NCBI GenBank assembly: GCA_944380605.1
Contig: CALWIA010000033.1
Location: forward strand, 62,001-126,000
Length of the DNA stretch: 64,000 bases
Origin: an uncultured Lachnospiraceae bacterium
Lineage (GTDB): Bacteria > Bacillota > Clostridia > Lachnospirales > Lachnospiraceae
Direction: 5' to 3'
Shown: positions 44,489-53,704 of the stretch, one piece after another
Layout: every line of letters begins with the position of its first letter
How positions within the stretch are numbered: position 1 is the stretch's first letter
Made by a program: the position numbers and the translations under genes
Notes under the pieces: model-generated
What the model saw: the letters and a program-made list of their open reading frames with translations, nothing else
Databases searched by the model: none
What the model was told of the DNA's origin: nothing

Positions 44489-45313
44489 ATGGAATCCCGC
44501 CACGAAGTTGTGATTCCCAATGAAGACCTGCCCTTTAAAATGTTCATTTTTGAGGGCAGGAACGGCAATTACCGGGTATCCAGGCACTGGCATCCGCAGG
44601 TGGAGATTTTTCTGGTGGTCCGGGGCGCCATGGATTTTTACATCAATTCCTCCCACTTCCATCTGGGAGAGCAGCAGTTTGTCCTGGTCAACTCCAACGA
44701 GATCCATTCCATCGACTGTCCGGATCCCAACGAGACCATCGTGCTGCAGATCCCGGTGGAAGCCTTTGACGAGTACCGGCGGGAGGAGCCCTATATCAGC
44801 TTCGGCATCCGGAAAGAAGCGCAGAACCGGAGGCTTACGGCGCTGGTGCGGAACATGTACCAGGTCTACGAGGCCCGGGCCTACGGGTATGAGCTGAAGG
44901 TCAAGAGCTTGTTTTACGAGCTTTTGTACCTGCTGGTGACGGAATTCCGGGACGAAAATATGGACGCCGGCATGATCCGCCAGAAGCAGAACCTGGACCG
45001 CTTGTCCCAGGTGACCCGGTATATGAAAGAACACTACCAGGAGGATCTGCGGCTGGAGGAGGTGGCCAGCCGGTTCGGATTTTCGGCCACCTATCTGTCC
45101 CGGATTTTCCACAAATACGCCCAGGTCAATTACCGGACCTACCTGATCGACCTGCGGGTGAAGTACGCGGTGCGCCAGCTGCTGAATACGGACCTGGAAA
45201 TCGAGCAGATCGCCATCGCTCACGGCTTTCCCGACAGCCGGTCGTTCTCCAAGGCGTTTCAAAAACGGTACGGCTGCCTGCCCAGCCGCTACCGAAAACA
45301 GATGAAACCATAA
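44489..45313 (+). CDS. AraC-family transcriptional regulator
   Basis: A 274-residue regulator. The N-terminal cupin domain (residues 1-100) has the metal-binding-like HWHPQVEIFLVV pattern and would bind the inducer. The C-terminal double helix-turn-helix (residues 175-270) includes LRLEEVASRFGFSATYLSRIFHKY and EIEQIAIAHGFPDSRSFSKAFQKRYG. It points into the sugar cluster and ends at a hairpin just before xylB, so it probably controls those genes; the effector is likely their substrate sugar. Confidence 0.88.
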   Translation: MESRHEVVIPNEDLPFKMFIFEGRNGNYRVSRHWHPQVEIFLVVRGAMDFYINSSHFHLGEQQFVLVNSNEIHSIDCPDPNETIVLQIPVEAFDEYRREEPYISFGIRKEAQNRRLTALVRNMYQVYEARAYGYELKVKSLFYELLYLLVTEFRDENMDAGMIRQKQNLDRLSQVTRYMKEHYQEDLRLEEVASRFGFSATYLSRIFHKYAQVNYRTYLIDLRVKYAVRQLLNTDLEIEQIAIAHGFPDSRSFSKAFQKRYGCLPSRYRKQMKP

Positions 45314-45336
45314 AACTCATAAAAAGTGCAAGAAAG

Positions 45337-45370
45337 TGCTATTAGTTTGACAACTAATAGCATGTTTTTT
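45337..45370 (+). terminator. Terminator between the AraC gene and the xylB-like gene
   Basis: TGCTATTAGTT pairs with AACTAATAGCA over 11 base pairs with a TGAC loop; TGTTTTTT follows. The loop contains TTGACA, but no -10 sits at the right distance. Confidence 0.88.
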
Positions 45371-45384
45371 CCTCGGATTTATAT

Positions 45385-45390
45385 TATAAT
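45385..45390 (+). promoter_or_regulatory. Possible -10 element of the sugar operon
   Basis: A TATAAT hexamer lies 31 bases before the xylB-like ATG, preceded by the terminator's U-run instead of a clear -35. A promoter without a good -35 suits an AraC activator. Confidence 0.4.
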
Positions 45391-45420
45391 GGAGCCATAA
45401 GAGTGCGAGGAGGAAGAGCA

Positions 45421-46944
45421 ATGAACTATTTGATTGGAATCGACGTGGGCACGTCCGCCACCAAGACGGTGCTGTTCGATGAAAACGGCGTTGTGACGGC
45501 GTCTTCGTCCTGCGAGTACCCGCTGTACCAGCCACACAACGGCTGGGCGGAGCAGAAGCCGGAGGACTGGCGGGACGCGGTGTTAAAGACCTTAAAGGAC
45601 GTGGTGGAACAGTCCGGCGTACAGGCGGAGGACGTGAAGGGCATCGGAATTTCCGGACAGATGCACGGCCTGGTGATGCTGGACGAGGCCGGAGAAGTGA
45701 TTCGTCCCTCCATTATCTGGTGCGACCAGCGGACCGGGGCCCAGGTGGGTGAGATGCTCTCCATTATGCCCAGAGAACGCTGGATCGAGATCACGGCCAA
45801 CCCGCCGCTGACGGGATGGACGGCGGCCAAGATCCTGTGGGTCCGGGAAGAAGAGCCGGAAAACTACAGCCGCTGCCGCCACATTCTGCTGCCCAAGGAC
45901 TACATCCGCTATGTGCTGACAGGCGTGTTCGCTACGGAGGTATCCGACGCCAGCGGCATGCAGCTGCTGGATGTGGCGGGCCGCTGCTGGTCCGACGAGG
46001 TTCTGGAGAAGCTGAACATTCCCAGGGAATGGCTGGGAACGGTGTACGAGTCCTGCGAAGTGACGGGACAGCTGCTGCCGGAGATCGCCGAAAAGACCGG
46101 TCTGACCACCCAGGTCAAGGTGGTGGGCGGAGCCGGCGACAACGCGGCGGCTGCCGTGGGAACCGGCGTGGTGAAGGACGGCACCGCGTTTACCACCATT
46201 GGATCTTCCGGCGTGGTATTTGCCCACAGCAGCCATATGGTGCTGGACCCCAAAGGACGGGTACATACCTGCTGCTGCGCGGTTCCCGGAGCCTGGCACG
46301 TCATGGGCGTCACCCAGGGCGCGGGCCTGTCCTTAAAGTGGTTTAAGGACAACTTCTGCCAGGACTATGTGGCGGAGGCGGAGCGCCAGGGCGTAGACGT
46401 CTACGACCTGATCAACCGGGACGTCAAGGAAATCGCGGCCGGCAGCGACCGGCTGATCTACCTGCCTTACCTTATGGGCGAGCGGACGCCGCACCTGGAT
46501 CCCGACTGCCGGGGCGTATTTTTCGGCCTGTCCGCCATTCACACCAAGGCCCACCTGCTGCGGGCAGTGATGGAAGGCGTGTCCTATTCCCTGTCGGACT
46601 GCAACGACATTCTGCAGGAAATGGGCATTGAAGTGGATCAGATGATGGCCTGCGGCGGCGGCGGCAAGAGCCCGGTATGGCGTCAGATGCTGGCGGATCT
46701 GTACGGCTGCGACGTAAAGACCGTGCACCAGTCGGAAGGCCCGGCGCTGGGCGTGGCCATTCTGGCCGGCGTAGGCTGCGGCGTGTACGCCAGCGTGGAG
46801 GAGGCCTGCGAAAAGCTGATCTCCGAAGACAAGTGCAGCCATCCGGAAGCGGATCACATGGAAACCTATCGCAAGTATCATCAGCTGTACAAGAAGCTGT
46901 ATCTGGATTTAAAGGACAGCTATAAAACGCTGGCGGCTCTGTAG
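45421..46944 (+). CDS. xylB: FGGY-family sugar kinase, xylulokinase-like
   Basis: ATP-dependent ketose kinase of 507 residues in the FGGY family. IGIDVGTSATKTVLFDENG at the N terminus is the phosphate-binding loop; GISGQMHGLVMLD has the substrate motif of xylulokinases; GERTPHLDPDCRG and CGGGGKSPVWRQMLADLYG are later signatures. Sequence best fits xylulokinase, though related kinases act on ribulose or fuculose. It heads a cluster with an isomerase and a transaldolase, giving an aldose-to-ketose-phosphate route. The ATG follows GAGGAGGAAGAG. Confidence 0.85.
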   Translation: MNYLIGIDVGTSATKTVLFDENGVVTASSSCEYPLYQPHNGWAEQKPEDWRDAVLKTLKDVVEQSGVQAEDVKGIGISGQMHGLVMLDEAGEVIRPSIIWCDQRTGAQVGEMLSIMPRERWIEITANPPLTGWTAAKILWVREEEPENYSRCRHILLPKDYIRYVLTGVFATEVSDASGMQLLDVAGRCWSDEVLEKLNIPREWLGTVYESCEVTGQLLPEIAEKTGLTTQVKVVGGAGDNAAAAVGTGVVKDGTAFTTIGSSGVVFAHSSHMVLDPKGRVHTCCCAVPGAWHVMGVTQGAGLSLKWFKDNFCQDYVAEAERQGVDVYDLINRDVKEIAAGSDRLIYLPYLMGERTPHLDPDCRGVFFGLSAIHTKAHLLRAVMEGVSYSLSDCNDILQEMGIEVDQMMACGGGGKSPVWRQMLADLYGCDVKTVHQSEGPALGVAILAGVGCGVYASVEEACEKLISEDKCSHPEADHMETYRKYHQLYKKLYLDLKDSYKTLAAL

Positions 46945-46957
46945 GAGGGGAACGACA

Positions 46958-47581
46958 ATGGCAATGGAAATCAAACAGGTAACGGACCTGGCATTCGGGG
47001 CCTATGGAAAGATCATTACCGGATATGACTGCAGCGAACTGCTGGCGGCCATGGAACAGACGCCGGTGCCGGAGGATACCATTTATGTGGCGTCGGACGC
47101 CGGGATGGAGAAGCTGCCGGTGTGCCGCCTGATCGAGAAAAATCTCTACGGCCAGCTGCCCATTCAGGTGGGATACTGCAACGGCCACAACAAAAAAATG
47201 AACGCCATGGAATATCACCGCACGTCGGAGATCAACGTGGCGTCTACGGATCTGGTGCTGATTCTGGGAAGACAGCAGGACGTGGAGGCGGATGATACCT
47301 ATGATACCGCCAAAGCAGAGGCCTTTTTCGTGCCGGCGGGCACGGTGATCGAGGTCTATGCCACGACGCTGCACTACGCGCCCTGCCATACGCAGGACGG
47401 CGGATTCCGCTGCGTGGTGATTCTGCCCAAGGGAACCAATACCGATATGGAACCGGTGGAGAATGTCTTTTCCGAAGACCGGCTGCTGTTTGCAAAGAAC
47501 AAATGGCTGATCGGCCATGAAGAAGGCGGACTGCCGGAGAACGCGTTCATCGGCCTGAAAGGCGAGAACCGCTGCATTTAA
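46958..47581 (+). CDS. DUF4867 family protein
   Basis: A 207-residue protein of the DUF4867 family, a cupin-like protein with no firmly assigned reaction. Sequence features include TIYVASDAGMEKLPVCRL, a QVGYCNGHNKKMNAMEYHRTSEIN stretch carrying the His and Glu expected of a metal-binding barrel, and EVYATTLHYAPC. It lies between the kinase and the isomerase with tight spacing, so a role in the same sugar pathway, for example epimerising or opening the ring, is plausible but unproven. Confidence 0.7.
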   Translation: MAMEIKQVTDLAFGAYGKIITGYDCSELLAAMEQTPVPEDTIYVASDAGMEKLPVCRLIEKNLYGQLPIQVGYCNGHNKKMNAMEYHRTSEINVASTDLVLILGRQQDVEADDTYDTAKAEAFFVPAGTVIEVYATTLHYAPCHTQDGGFRCVVILPKGTNTDMEPVENVFSEDRLLFAKNKWLIGHEEGGLPENAFIGLKGENRCI

Positions 47582-47611
47582 CAGGTGAAAATCATAAGGA
47601 GGATTACAGAT

Positions 47612-49093
47612 ATGAACAACATACCGGAAGTAAAGGTAGGCGTGGTAGCCGTCAGCAGAGACTGTTTCCCGGAATCTCTGTCGGTCAACAGAAGAAAGGC
47701 CCTGATGGACGCCTATACAAAGAAGTACGGCACCGAAGGCGTGTATGAATGCCCGGTGTGCATCGTGGAAAGCGAAATCCACATGGTACAGGCGCTGGAA
47801 GACATCAAAAAGGCCGGCTGCAACGCCCTGGCGGTATACCTGGGCAACTTCGGCCCGGAGATCTCCGAGACCCTGCTGGCCAAGCATTTTGACGGCCCGG
47901 TGATGTTCTTCGCCGCCGCGGAAGAAAGCGGCGACAGCCTGGTACAGGGCCGCGGCGACGCGTACTGCGGCATGCTGAACGCCAGCTACAACCTGCAGTT
48001 GCGCAACATCCGGGCATACATCCCCGAGTATCCCGTCGGCACCGCCCAGGAGTGCGCCGACATGCTGGCGGACTTTATGCCCATTGCCAGAGCGCTGGTG
48101 GGATTGTCCAGCTTAAAGATCATCAGCTTCGGTCCCAGACCCTTAAATTTCCTGGCCTGCAACGCCCCCATCAAGCAGCTGTACAACCTGGGCGTGGAGA
48201 TCGAGGAAAACTCCGAACTGGATCTGTTTGAAGCGTTCAACAAGCACGCTGGCGATCCCCGGATTCCGGACGTGGTAAAAGATATGGAAGCGGAACTGGG
48301 CGTCGGCAACTTAAAGCCGGAGATCCTGCCCAAGCTGGCGCAGTACGAACTGACTCTTCTGGACTGGGTGGAGGCCCACAGAGGCTACCGCAAGTACGTG
48401 GCCATCGCCGGCAAGTGCTGGCCCGCGTTCCAGACCCAGTTCGGCTTTGTGCCCTGCTATGTCAACAGCCGCCTCACCGGAAAGGGCATTCCCGTATCCT
48501 GTGAAGTGGATATCTACGGAGCCCTCAGCGAATTTATCGGCACCTGCGTCAGCCAGGACGCGGTGACCCTGCTGGATATCAACAACACGGTGCCCGACGA
48601 TATGTACGACGCGGACATCAAAGGCAAATTCCCCTACAGCCACACCGATACCTTTATGGGATTCCACTGCGGCAATACCTGCTCCAGCAAGCTGTCTTCC
48701 TGTTCCATGAAGTACCAGATGATCATGGCCAGAACCCTGCCGGAGGAAGTGACCCAGGGTACGCTGGAAGGCGACATCGTGCCGGGCGCCATTACCTTCT
48801 ACCGGCTGCAGAGCACGGCGGACAACCACCTGAGAGCCTATGTGGCCCAGGGCGAAGTACTGCCGGTGGCTACCCGCTCCTTCGGCGGTGTAGGCGTATT
48901 CGCCATTCCGGAAATGGGACGGTTCTACCGCCATGTACTGATTGAAAAAGGATATCCCCATCACGGCGCCGTGGCCTTCGGCCATGTGGGCAAAGCCCTG
49001 TTTGAGGTATTCAAGTATCTGGGCGCGGAAGAGATCGGATTCAACCAGCCCAAGAATATGCTGTACCCCGGCGAGAATCCTTTCGCCCGTTAA
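47612..49093 (+). CDS. L-fucose/L-arabinose isomerase-family protein
   Basis: A 493-residue cytoplasmic aldose-ketose isomerase of the FucI/AraA superfamily. Typical segments are CPVCIVESEIHM, NFGPEISETLLAK, GKCWPAFQTQFGFVPCYVNSRL and a final SFGGVGVFAIPEMGRFYRH. It is shorter than FucI (about 590), and sugar specificity cannot be fixed from sequence; D-arabinose, L-fucose, D-xylose and L-arabinose are all possible. The true start is the ATG after AAGGAGGATTACAGAT; a GTG nine codons upstream overlaps that site. Together with the kinase, it makes a ketose phosphate. Confidence 0.78.
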   Translation: MNNIPEVKVGVVAVSRDCFPESLSVNRRKALMDAYTKKYGTEGVYECPVCIVESEIHMVQALEDIKKAGCNALAVYLGNFGPEISETLLAKHFDGPVMFFAAAEESGDSLVQGRGDAYCGMLNASYNLQLRNIRAYIPEYPVGTAQECADMLADFMPIARALVGLSSLKIISFGPRPLNFLACNAPIKQLYNLGVEIEENSELDLFEAFNKHAGDPRIPDVVKDMEAELGVGNLKPEILPKLAQYELTLLDWVEAHRGYRKYVAIAGKCWPAFQTQFGFVPCYVNSRLTGKGIPVSCEVDIYGALSEFIGTCVSQDAVTLLDINNTVPDDMYDADIKGKFPYSHTDTFMGFHCGNTCSSKLSSCSMKYQMIMARTLPEEVTQGTLEGDIVPGAITFYRLQSTADNHLRAYVAQGEVLPVATRSFGGVGVFAIPEMGRFYRHVLIEKGYPHHGAVAFGHVGKALFEVFKYLGAEEIGFNQPKNMLYPGENPFAR

Positions 49094-49130
49094 AGCCCGC
49101 GAACCTGAGAAATGAGGAGGAAAAGGAATT

Positions 49131-49784
49131 ATGCGTTTTTTTATTGATACAGCCAATGTAGACGAGATCCGGGAAGCCAACGAGATGGGCATCATCTGCG
49201 GCGTTACCACCAACCCCTCTCTGATTGCCAAAGAGGGCAGAGACTTTAAGCAGGTGATTCAGGAGATCACTTCCATCGTGGACGGCCCCATCAGCGGAGA
49301 GGTAAAGGCTACCACCGTAGACGCGGAAGGCATGATCCGGGAAGGCCGGGAAATCGCTGCCATTCACCCCAACATGGTAGTAAAGATCCCCATGACCGCG
49401 GAAGGCTTAAAGGCCGTGAAGGTGCTGACCGCCGAGGGCGTTAAGACCAATGTGACCCTGGTGTTTACGGCGGCTCAGGCGCTGCTGGCAGCCAGAGCCG
49501 GAGCTACCTATGTATCTCCGTTCCTGGGCAGACTGGACGACATCTCCATGACCGGCATCGATCTGATCGATGACATCACCGAGATCTTTACCATCCACGA
49601 CATCGACACCCAGATCATTGCCGCCAGCATCCGCAATCCGATCCATGTGATCGACTGCGCCAAGGCCGGCGCGGACATCGCTACGGTGCCCTACAAGGTG
49701 CTGATGCAGATGACCAAGCATCCGCTGACGGATCAGGGCATCGAAAAGTTCCAGAAGGATTATAAGGCGGTATTCGGCGAGTAA
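49131..49784 (+). CDS. Transaldolase (TalC-type, short form)
   Basis: Class I aldol enzyme of 217 residues. The Schiff-base Lys is Lys85 in NMVVKIPMT. The short-form family mixes fructose-6-phosphate aldolases and true transaldolases. Here residue 57 is Glu (ISGEVKA) where the aldolase has Gln, and SPFLGRLDD has Phe where the aldolase has Tyr; both indicate transaldolase. It would transfer dihydroxyacetone between sedoheptulose-7-P and glyceraldehyde-3-P in the pentose-phosphate pathway. A strong terminator follows. Confidence 0.88.
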   Translation: MRFFIDTANVDEIREANEMGIICGVTTNPSLIAKEGRDFKQVIQEITSIVDGPISGEVKATTVDAEGMIREGREIAAIHPNMVVKIPMTAEGLKAVKVLTAEGVKTNVTLVFTAAQALLAARAGATYVSPFLGRLDDISMTGIDLIDDITEIFTIHDIDTQIIAASIRNPIHVIDCAKAGADIATVPYKVLMQMTKHPLTDQGIEKFQKDYKAVFGE

Positions 49785-49815
49785 GAGACGGAAACTGCGG
49801 GTATACAGGAAGACA

Positions 49816-49860
49816 GGGGCTGTGAAATGGGTGCAAATTCATTTCACAGCCCTTTCTTAT
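49816..49860 (+). terminator. Intrinsic terminator after the transaldolase gene
   Basis: GGGCTGTGAAATG (49817-49829) and CATTTCACAGCCC (49840-49852) form a perfect 13-base-pair stem, then TTTCTTATTG. It ends the sugar operon. Confidence 0.92.
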
Positions 49861-49913
49861 TGTTAAAGCTTCAAACTGTCAGAATGTCATTTTCCTGTCG
49901 TCCGCATGTTGAA

Positions 49914-49942
49914 TTGGCTTTTTTCCTTTTTTTGTGTATAAT
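49914..49942 (+). promoter_or_regulatory. Sigma-A promoter for the ABC exporter
   Basis: TTGGCT (49914-49919), 17 bases, a perfect TATAAT (49937-49942). The 226-base gap before the exporter holds this promoter and the preceding terminator; I see nothing else in it. Confidence 0.6.
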
Positions 49943-50010
49943 GGATACATGCGGATTTTTAGACCGGCGGCGACGCCGGAAAAAACGATCACCGAGGGGA
50001 GGAGTCATCC

Positions 50011-51753
50011 TTGAAGCGTTACGGAAAATATATAAAGCCGTACTGGCCATCGTTTATCCTGGCGCCGGTTCTGATGCTGACGGAGGTGCTGGGCGATGTG
50101 CTGCTGCCCAAATTTATGTCCATGATCGTCAACTATGGCGTGGCAAACCGGGACATGGGGTATGTGACGGGAATGGGCGTCATTATGGTGCTGACGGCCT
50201 GCGTTATGGCCCTGGGCGGCATCGGAGGAGCCTATTTTTCATCCAAAGCCTCCATATGCTTTACCAGCGACTTAAGAGACGATCTGTTTGCCAGAGTCCA
50301 GGAATTTTCTTTCAAAAATATCGACCAGTACAGTACCGGATCCCTGGTGACCCGGTTGACCAACGACGTGCAGCAGGTGCAGAACGTGACCATGATGGGG
50401 CTGCGGATGATGTTCCGTTCTCCCGGCATGCTTATCGGCGCGCTGATTATGGCTTTTTCCATCAATGGAAAGCTGGCGCTGGTAATCCTGGTGGTGATTC
50501 CCCTGCTGGCCCTTTCCATAGGGATCATCCTGAAAACGGCGTTTCCCCGTTTTACGGTGATGCAGAAGAAGATCGACCGGATCAACTCCGGCATCCAGGA
50601 AGCCCTGACCAACGTGCGGGTAATCAAGTCCTTTGTCCGCGGCGACTATGAGGAAGAAAAGTTCAAAGAAATGAACCAGGACTTAAAGGACAGCAGCTTA
50701 AATGCCATGAAGGTGGTCATGGCCACCATGCCGGTGATGACTCTGGCCATGAACGTCACCACCCTGGCGGTGGTCTGGTACGGCGGCAACATGATCATCG
50801 GCGGCAGCATGCAGGTGGGCGATCTGACGGCTTTTACCACCTATATTGTACAGATCCTGATGTCCCTGATGATGCTGTCCATGGTATTTCTGCAGTGCTC
50901 CCGGGCGCTGGCGTCGGTGAAGCGCATCAACGAGGTTATGGATACGGAGATCGATCTGACCGATGCGGACGCCGCCCGGAAAGACCTGGAGGTGAGCCGG
51001 GGACGGGTGGAATTTCAGGATGTGAGTTTCAGCTACAGCCAGGACAGCGAGGAAAAGGTGCTGGAGCATATTTCCTTTTCTGTGGAGCCGGGCCAGATTC
51101 TGGGCATCATCGGCGCCACCGGCAGCGGCAAAACCACGCTGGTGCAGCTGATTCCCCGGCTGTACGACGTGACGGAAGGCCGGGTGCTGGTGGATGGCGT
51201 GGACGTGCGGGACTATTCTCTGCGGAATCTGCGGAACGGCGTAGGCATGGTGCTGCAGAAAAACGTGCTGTTTTCCGGAACCATTGAAGAAAACCTGCGG
51301 TGGGGCGATGAAGAGGCGTCGGAGGAAGAACTGCGGGCCGCGGCGGAAAGCGCCCAGGCAGACGGATTTGTCCGCTCTTTTACCGACGGGTATGACACGG
51401 ATCTGGGCCAGGGCGGCGTCAACGTGTCCGGCGGCCAGAAACAGCGGCTGTGCATTGCCCGAGCGCTTCTGAAAAAACCGAAGATCCTGATTCTGGACGA
51501 TTCCACCAGCGCCGTGGACACGGCGACGGAGGCCCGGATCCGGGAGTGCTTCCGCACGGCGCTGAAAGATACCACCAAAATCATCATTGCCCAGCGGATC
51601 GGTTCCGTGGAAGAGGCGGACCGGATTCTGGTGCTGGACGAGGGAAAAATCATCGGCATGGGAAGCCATGAAGAACTGTTGGCCGGCTGCCCGGCATATC
51701 AGGAGATCTATTATTCCCAGAGAGACCGGGAAAGGAAGGAGGGCGTGTCATGA
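50011..51753 (+). CDS. ABC exporter half-transporter, degenerate ATP site
   Basis: Six membrane segments followed by a nucleotide-binding domain, 580 residues. Walker A is GATGSGKTT, the signature VSGGQKQR. Walker B reads LILDDSTSAVD, with Asp where the catalytic Glu normally sits, and the switch loop reads IIAQRIGS, with Gln in place of His. These changes mark the degenerate subunit of a heterodimeric exporter. The partner is the next gene, which overlaps by ATGA. The start is TTG, six bases after GGGAGGAG. Substrate is unknown; drugs, lipids or peptides are all possible. Confidence 0.88.
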   Translation: MKRYGKYIKPYWPSFILAPVLMLTEVLGDVLLPKFMSMIVNYGVANRDMGYVTGMGVIMVLTACVMALGGIGGAYFSSKASICFTSDLRDDLFARVQEFSFKNIDQYSTGSLVTRLTNDVQQVQNVTMMGLRMMFRSPGMLIGALIMAFSINGKLALVILVVIPLLALSIGIILKTAFPRFTVMQKKIDRINSGIQEALTNVRVIKSFVRGDYEEEKFKEMNQDLKDSSLNAMKVVMATMPVMTLAMNVTTLAVVWYGGNMIIGGSMQVGDLTAFTTYIVQILMSLMMLSMVFLQCSRALASVKRINEVMDTEIDLTDADAARKDLEVSRGRVEFQDVSFSYSQDSEEKVLEHISFSVEPGQILGIIGATGSGKTTLVQLIPRLYDVTEGRVLVDGVDVRDYSLRNLRNGVGMVLQKNVLFSGTIEENLRWGDEEASEEELRAAAESAQADGFVRSFTDGYDTDLGQGGVNVSGGQKQRLCIARALLKKPKILILDDSTSAVDTATEARIRECFRTALKDTTKIIIAQRIGSVEEADRILVLDEGKIIGMGSHEELLAGCPAYQEIYYSQRDRERKEGVS

Positions 51754-53624
51754 ATCAGGAAAAGCGGATGGAAAGCCTGAAATACCGCTACCGCCACGTT
51801 CAGGTGCCCTCCCGGGGACCGGGCCGGGGGCCGGGGGGACCGGGGCGGAGAAACCCGGGCCGGGGCGGCTCTCCCAAAGACGCCGGCAAAACCATACGGC
51901 GGCTGCTGCACTATCTGAACGAAGACAGGGCGCTTATGGCGCTGGCCTTCCTGTGCGTAATCCTCAACACCGTGGGGACGCTGGCAGGATCCTACATGCT
52001 GAGGCCCATTATCAATACCTATATCGCCCCCCTGGACGGGAGCCGGGGAGACGCGGCAGGGCTGGCCCGGGCGCTGGCGGTTATGGGCGCCGTTTACCTG
52101 GTGGGCGTGCTGGCCAACTATGCCCAGGCCCGGGTGATGCTGCGGGTGGCCCAGAATTCCCTGCAGAAGATCCGGAACGATTTGTTTGCCAGGATGCAGA
52201 AGCTGCCGGTGCGGTTTTACGACACCAACAACAACGGCGATCTGATGAGCCGTTTCACCAATGATGTGGATACTGTGGGACAGATGCTTTCCAGCACCCT
52301 GGTGCAGCTGTTTTCCGGCACCCTGAGCATCATCGGCACCCTGTCGCTGATGCTGTATACCAACGTATACCTGACACTGGTGACTCTGGTGATGATTCCG
52401 CTGATGATGCGGGCCGGCGGAGCCGTGGCCCGGAGAAGCCAGAGGTTTTTCTCCGCCCAGCAGACCTCTCTGGGGGCGGTCAACGGCTATATTGAGGAAA
52501 CCATCACCGGACAGAAGGTGGTAAAAGTGTTCTGTCACGAGGATATTGCCAAAGAAGAGTTTGGAATGCTGAACAGGGATCTGCGGGAAAACCAGATCCG
52601 GGCCCAGTTTTTCGGCGGCATCATGGGGCCGGTTATGGGTAATTTAAGCCAGATCAACTATTCCCTGACCGCCTGCATCGGCGGCCTGCTGTGTATCCTG
52701 CGGGGCTTTGACGTAGGCGGCCTGACGGTGTTTCTGAACTTTTCCAGACAGTTCAGCCGCCCCATCAACGAGATTTCCATGCAGGTCAGCAACGTATTTT
52801 CCGCGCTGGCCGGCGCGGAGCGGGTCTTTGCCGTTATGGATGAGGATCCGGAGCCGGAAGACGATCCCGACGCCGTGGTGCTGGAGCCCATGCGGGGCCA
52901 TGTGGAACTGTCCCATGTGTATTTCGGATATACGCCGGACAAGGTGATTTTAAAGGACATCAGCCTGTATGCCAAGCCGGGACAGAAAATTGCCTTTGTA
53001 GGCTCTACCGGAGCCGGCAAGACCACCATTACCAATCTGCTGAACCGGTTTTACGACATCCAGTCCGGCAGCATCACCGTGGACGGCGTGGACATCCGGC
53101 ACATCCGCCGGGAGAACCTGCGCAGCAACATCGCCATGGTGCTGCAGGACACCCATTTGTTTACCGGCACGGTGCGGGAAAACATCCGTTACGGGCGTCT
53201 GGACGCCACGGATGAGGAAGTGGAGCAGGCGGCGAAAACGGCTTCCGCCCATTCCTTTATTATGCGGCTTCCCCACGGCTACGACACCATGCTGGAAGGG
53301 GATGGGGCCAATTTAAGCCAGGGGCAGCGGCAGCTTTTGAACATCGCCCGGGCGGCGGTTTCCCGCGCGCCGATTCTGATTCTGGACGAGGCCACCAGCT
53401 CCGTGGATACCCGGACAGAAAAGCATATCGAGCACGGCATGGACCGGCTGATGGCGAACCGTACCACTTTTGTCATCGCCCACCGGCTGTCTACGGTCCG
53501 CAATGCCGACGCCATTATGGTGCTGGAGCAGGGAGAGATTATCGAGAGAGGAAATCATGAACAGCTGCTGGCCCAGAAGGGGCGCTACTATGAGCTGTAT
53601 ACGGGACTGAAAGAACTGGATTAA
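51750..53624 (+). CDS. ABC exporter half-transporter, canonical ATP site
   Basis: 624-residue partner subunit: membrane domain, then nucleotide-binding domain with GSTGAGKTT, LSQGQRQL, LILDEATSSVDTRTE and VIAHRLSTV, all canonical. It can complete the catalytic site missing from the first subunit. The first 45 or so residues form an unusual cytoplasmic tail rich in Gly, Pro and Arg (residues 20-45) not usual in these exporters. It ends in a short gap facing the convergent AraC gene. Confidence 0.9.
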   Translation: MNQEKRMESLKYRYRHVQVPSRGPGRGPGGPGRRNPGRGGSPKDAGKTIRRLLHYLNEDRALMALAFLCVILNTVGTLAGSYMLRPIINTYIAPLDGSRGDAAGLARALAVMGAVYLVGVLANYAQARVMLRVAQNSLQKIRNDLFARMQKLPVRFYDTNNNGDLMSRFTNDVDTVGQMLSSTLVQLFSGTLSIIGTLSLMLYTNVYLTLVTLVMIPLMMRAGGAVARRSQRFFSAQQTSLGAVNGYIEETITGQKVVKVFCHEDIAKEEFGMLNRDLRENQIRAQFFGGIMGPVMGNLSQINYSLTACIGGLLCILRGFDVGGLTVFLNFSRQFSRPINEISMQVSNVFSALAGAERVFAVMDEDPEPEDDPDAVVLEPMRGHVELSHVYFGYTPDKVILKDISLYAKPGQKIAFVGSTGAGKTTITNLLNRFYDIQSGSITVDGVDIRHIRRENLRSNIAMVLQDTHLFTGTVRENIRYGRLDATDEEVEQAAKTASAHSFIMRLPHGYDTMLEGDGANLSQGQRQLLNIARAAVSRAPILILDEATSSVDTRTEKHIEHGMDRLMANRTTFVIAHRLSTVRNADAIMVLEQGEIIERGNHEQLLAQKGRYYELYTGLKELD

Positions 53625-53704
53625 AAAGTGAGAAAGTAACAAAAAGCATATTTTTTGGCACGGGGAATCCTTCCCGCTCCACGGGGAAATATGGTATAAT
53701 CGCA

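Noticed and set aside
45340..45356. TTGACA as -35 of the sugar operon promoter
   Set aside because: It lies in the loop of the terminator hairpin and the nearest TATAAT is 32 bases away.
45421..49784. Sulfoquinovose (sulfo-transaldolase) pathway
   Set aside because: A transaldolase and an isomerase are present, but there is no sulfoquinovosidase, sulfolactaldehyde enzyme or sulfonate exporter, and an FGGY kinase is not needed in that route.
53690..53700. TATAAT at the end of the convergent ABC and AraC genes
   Set aside because: No -35 at the right distance. It would only drive antisense RNA into the AraC gene.
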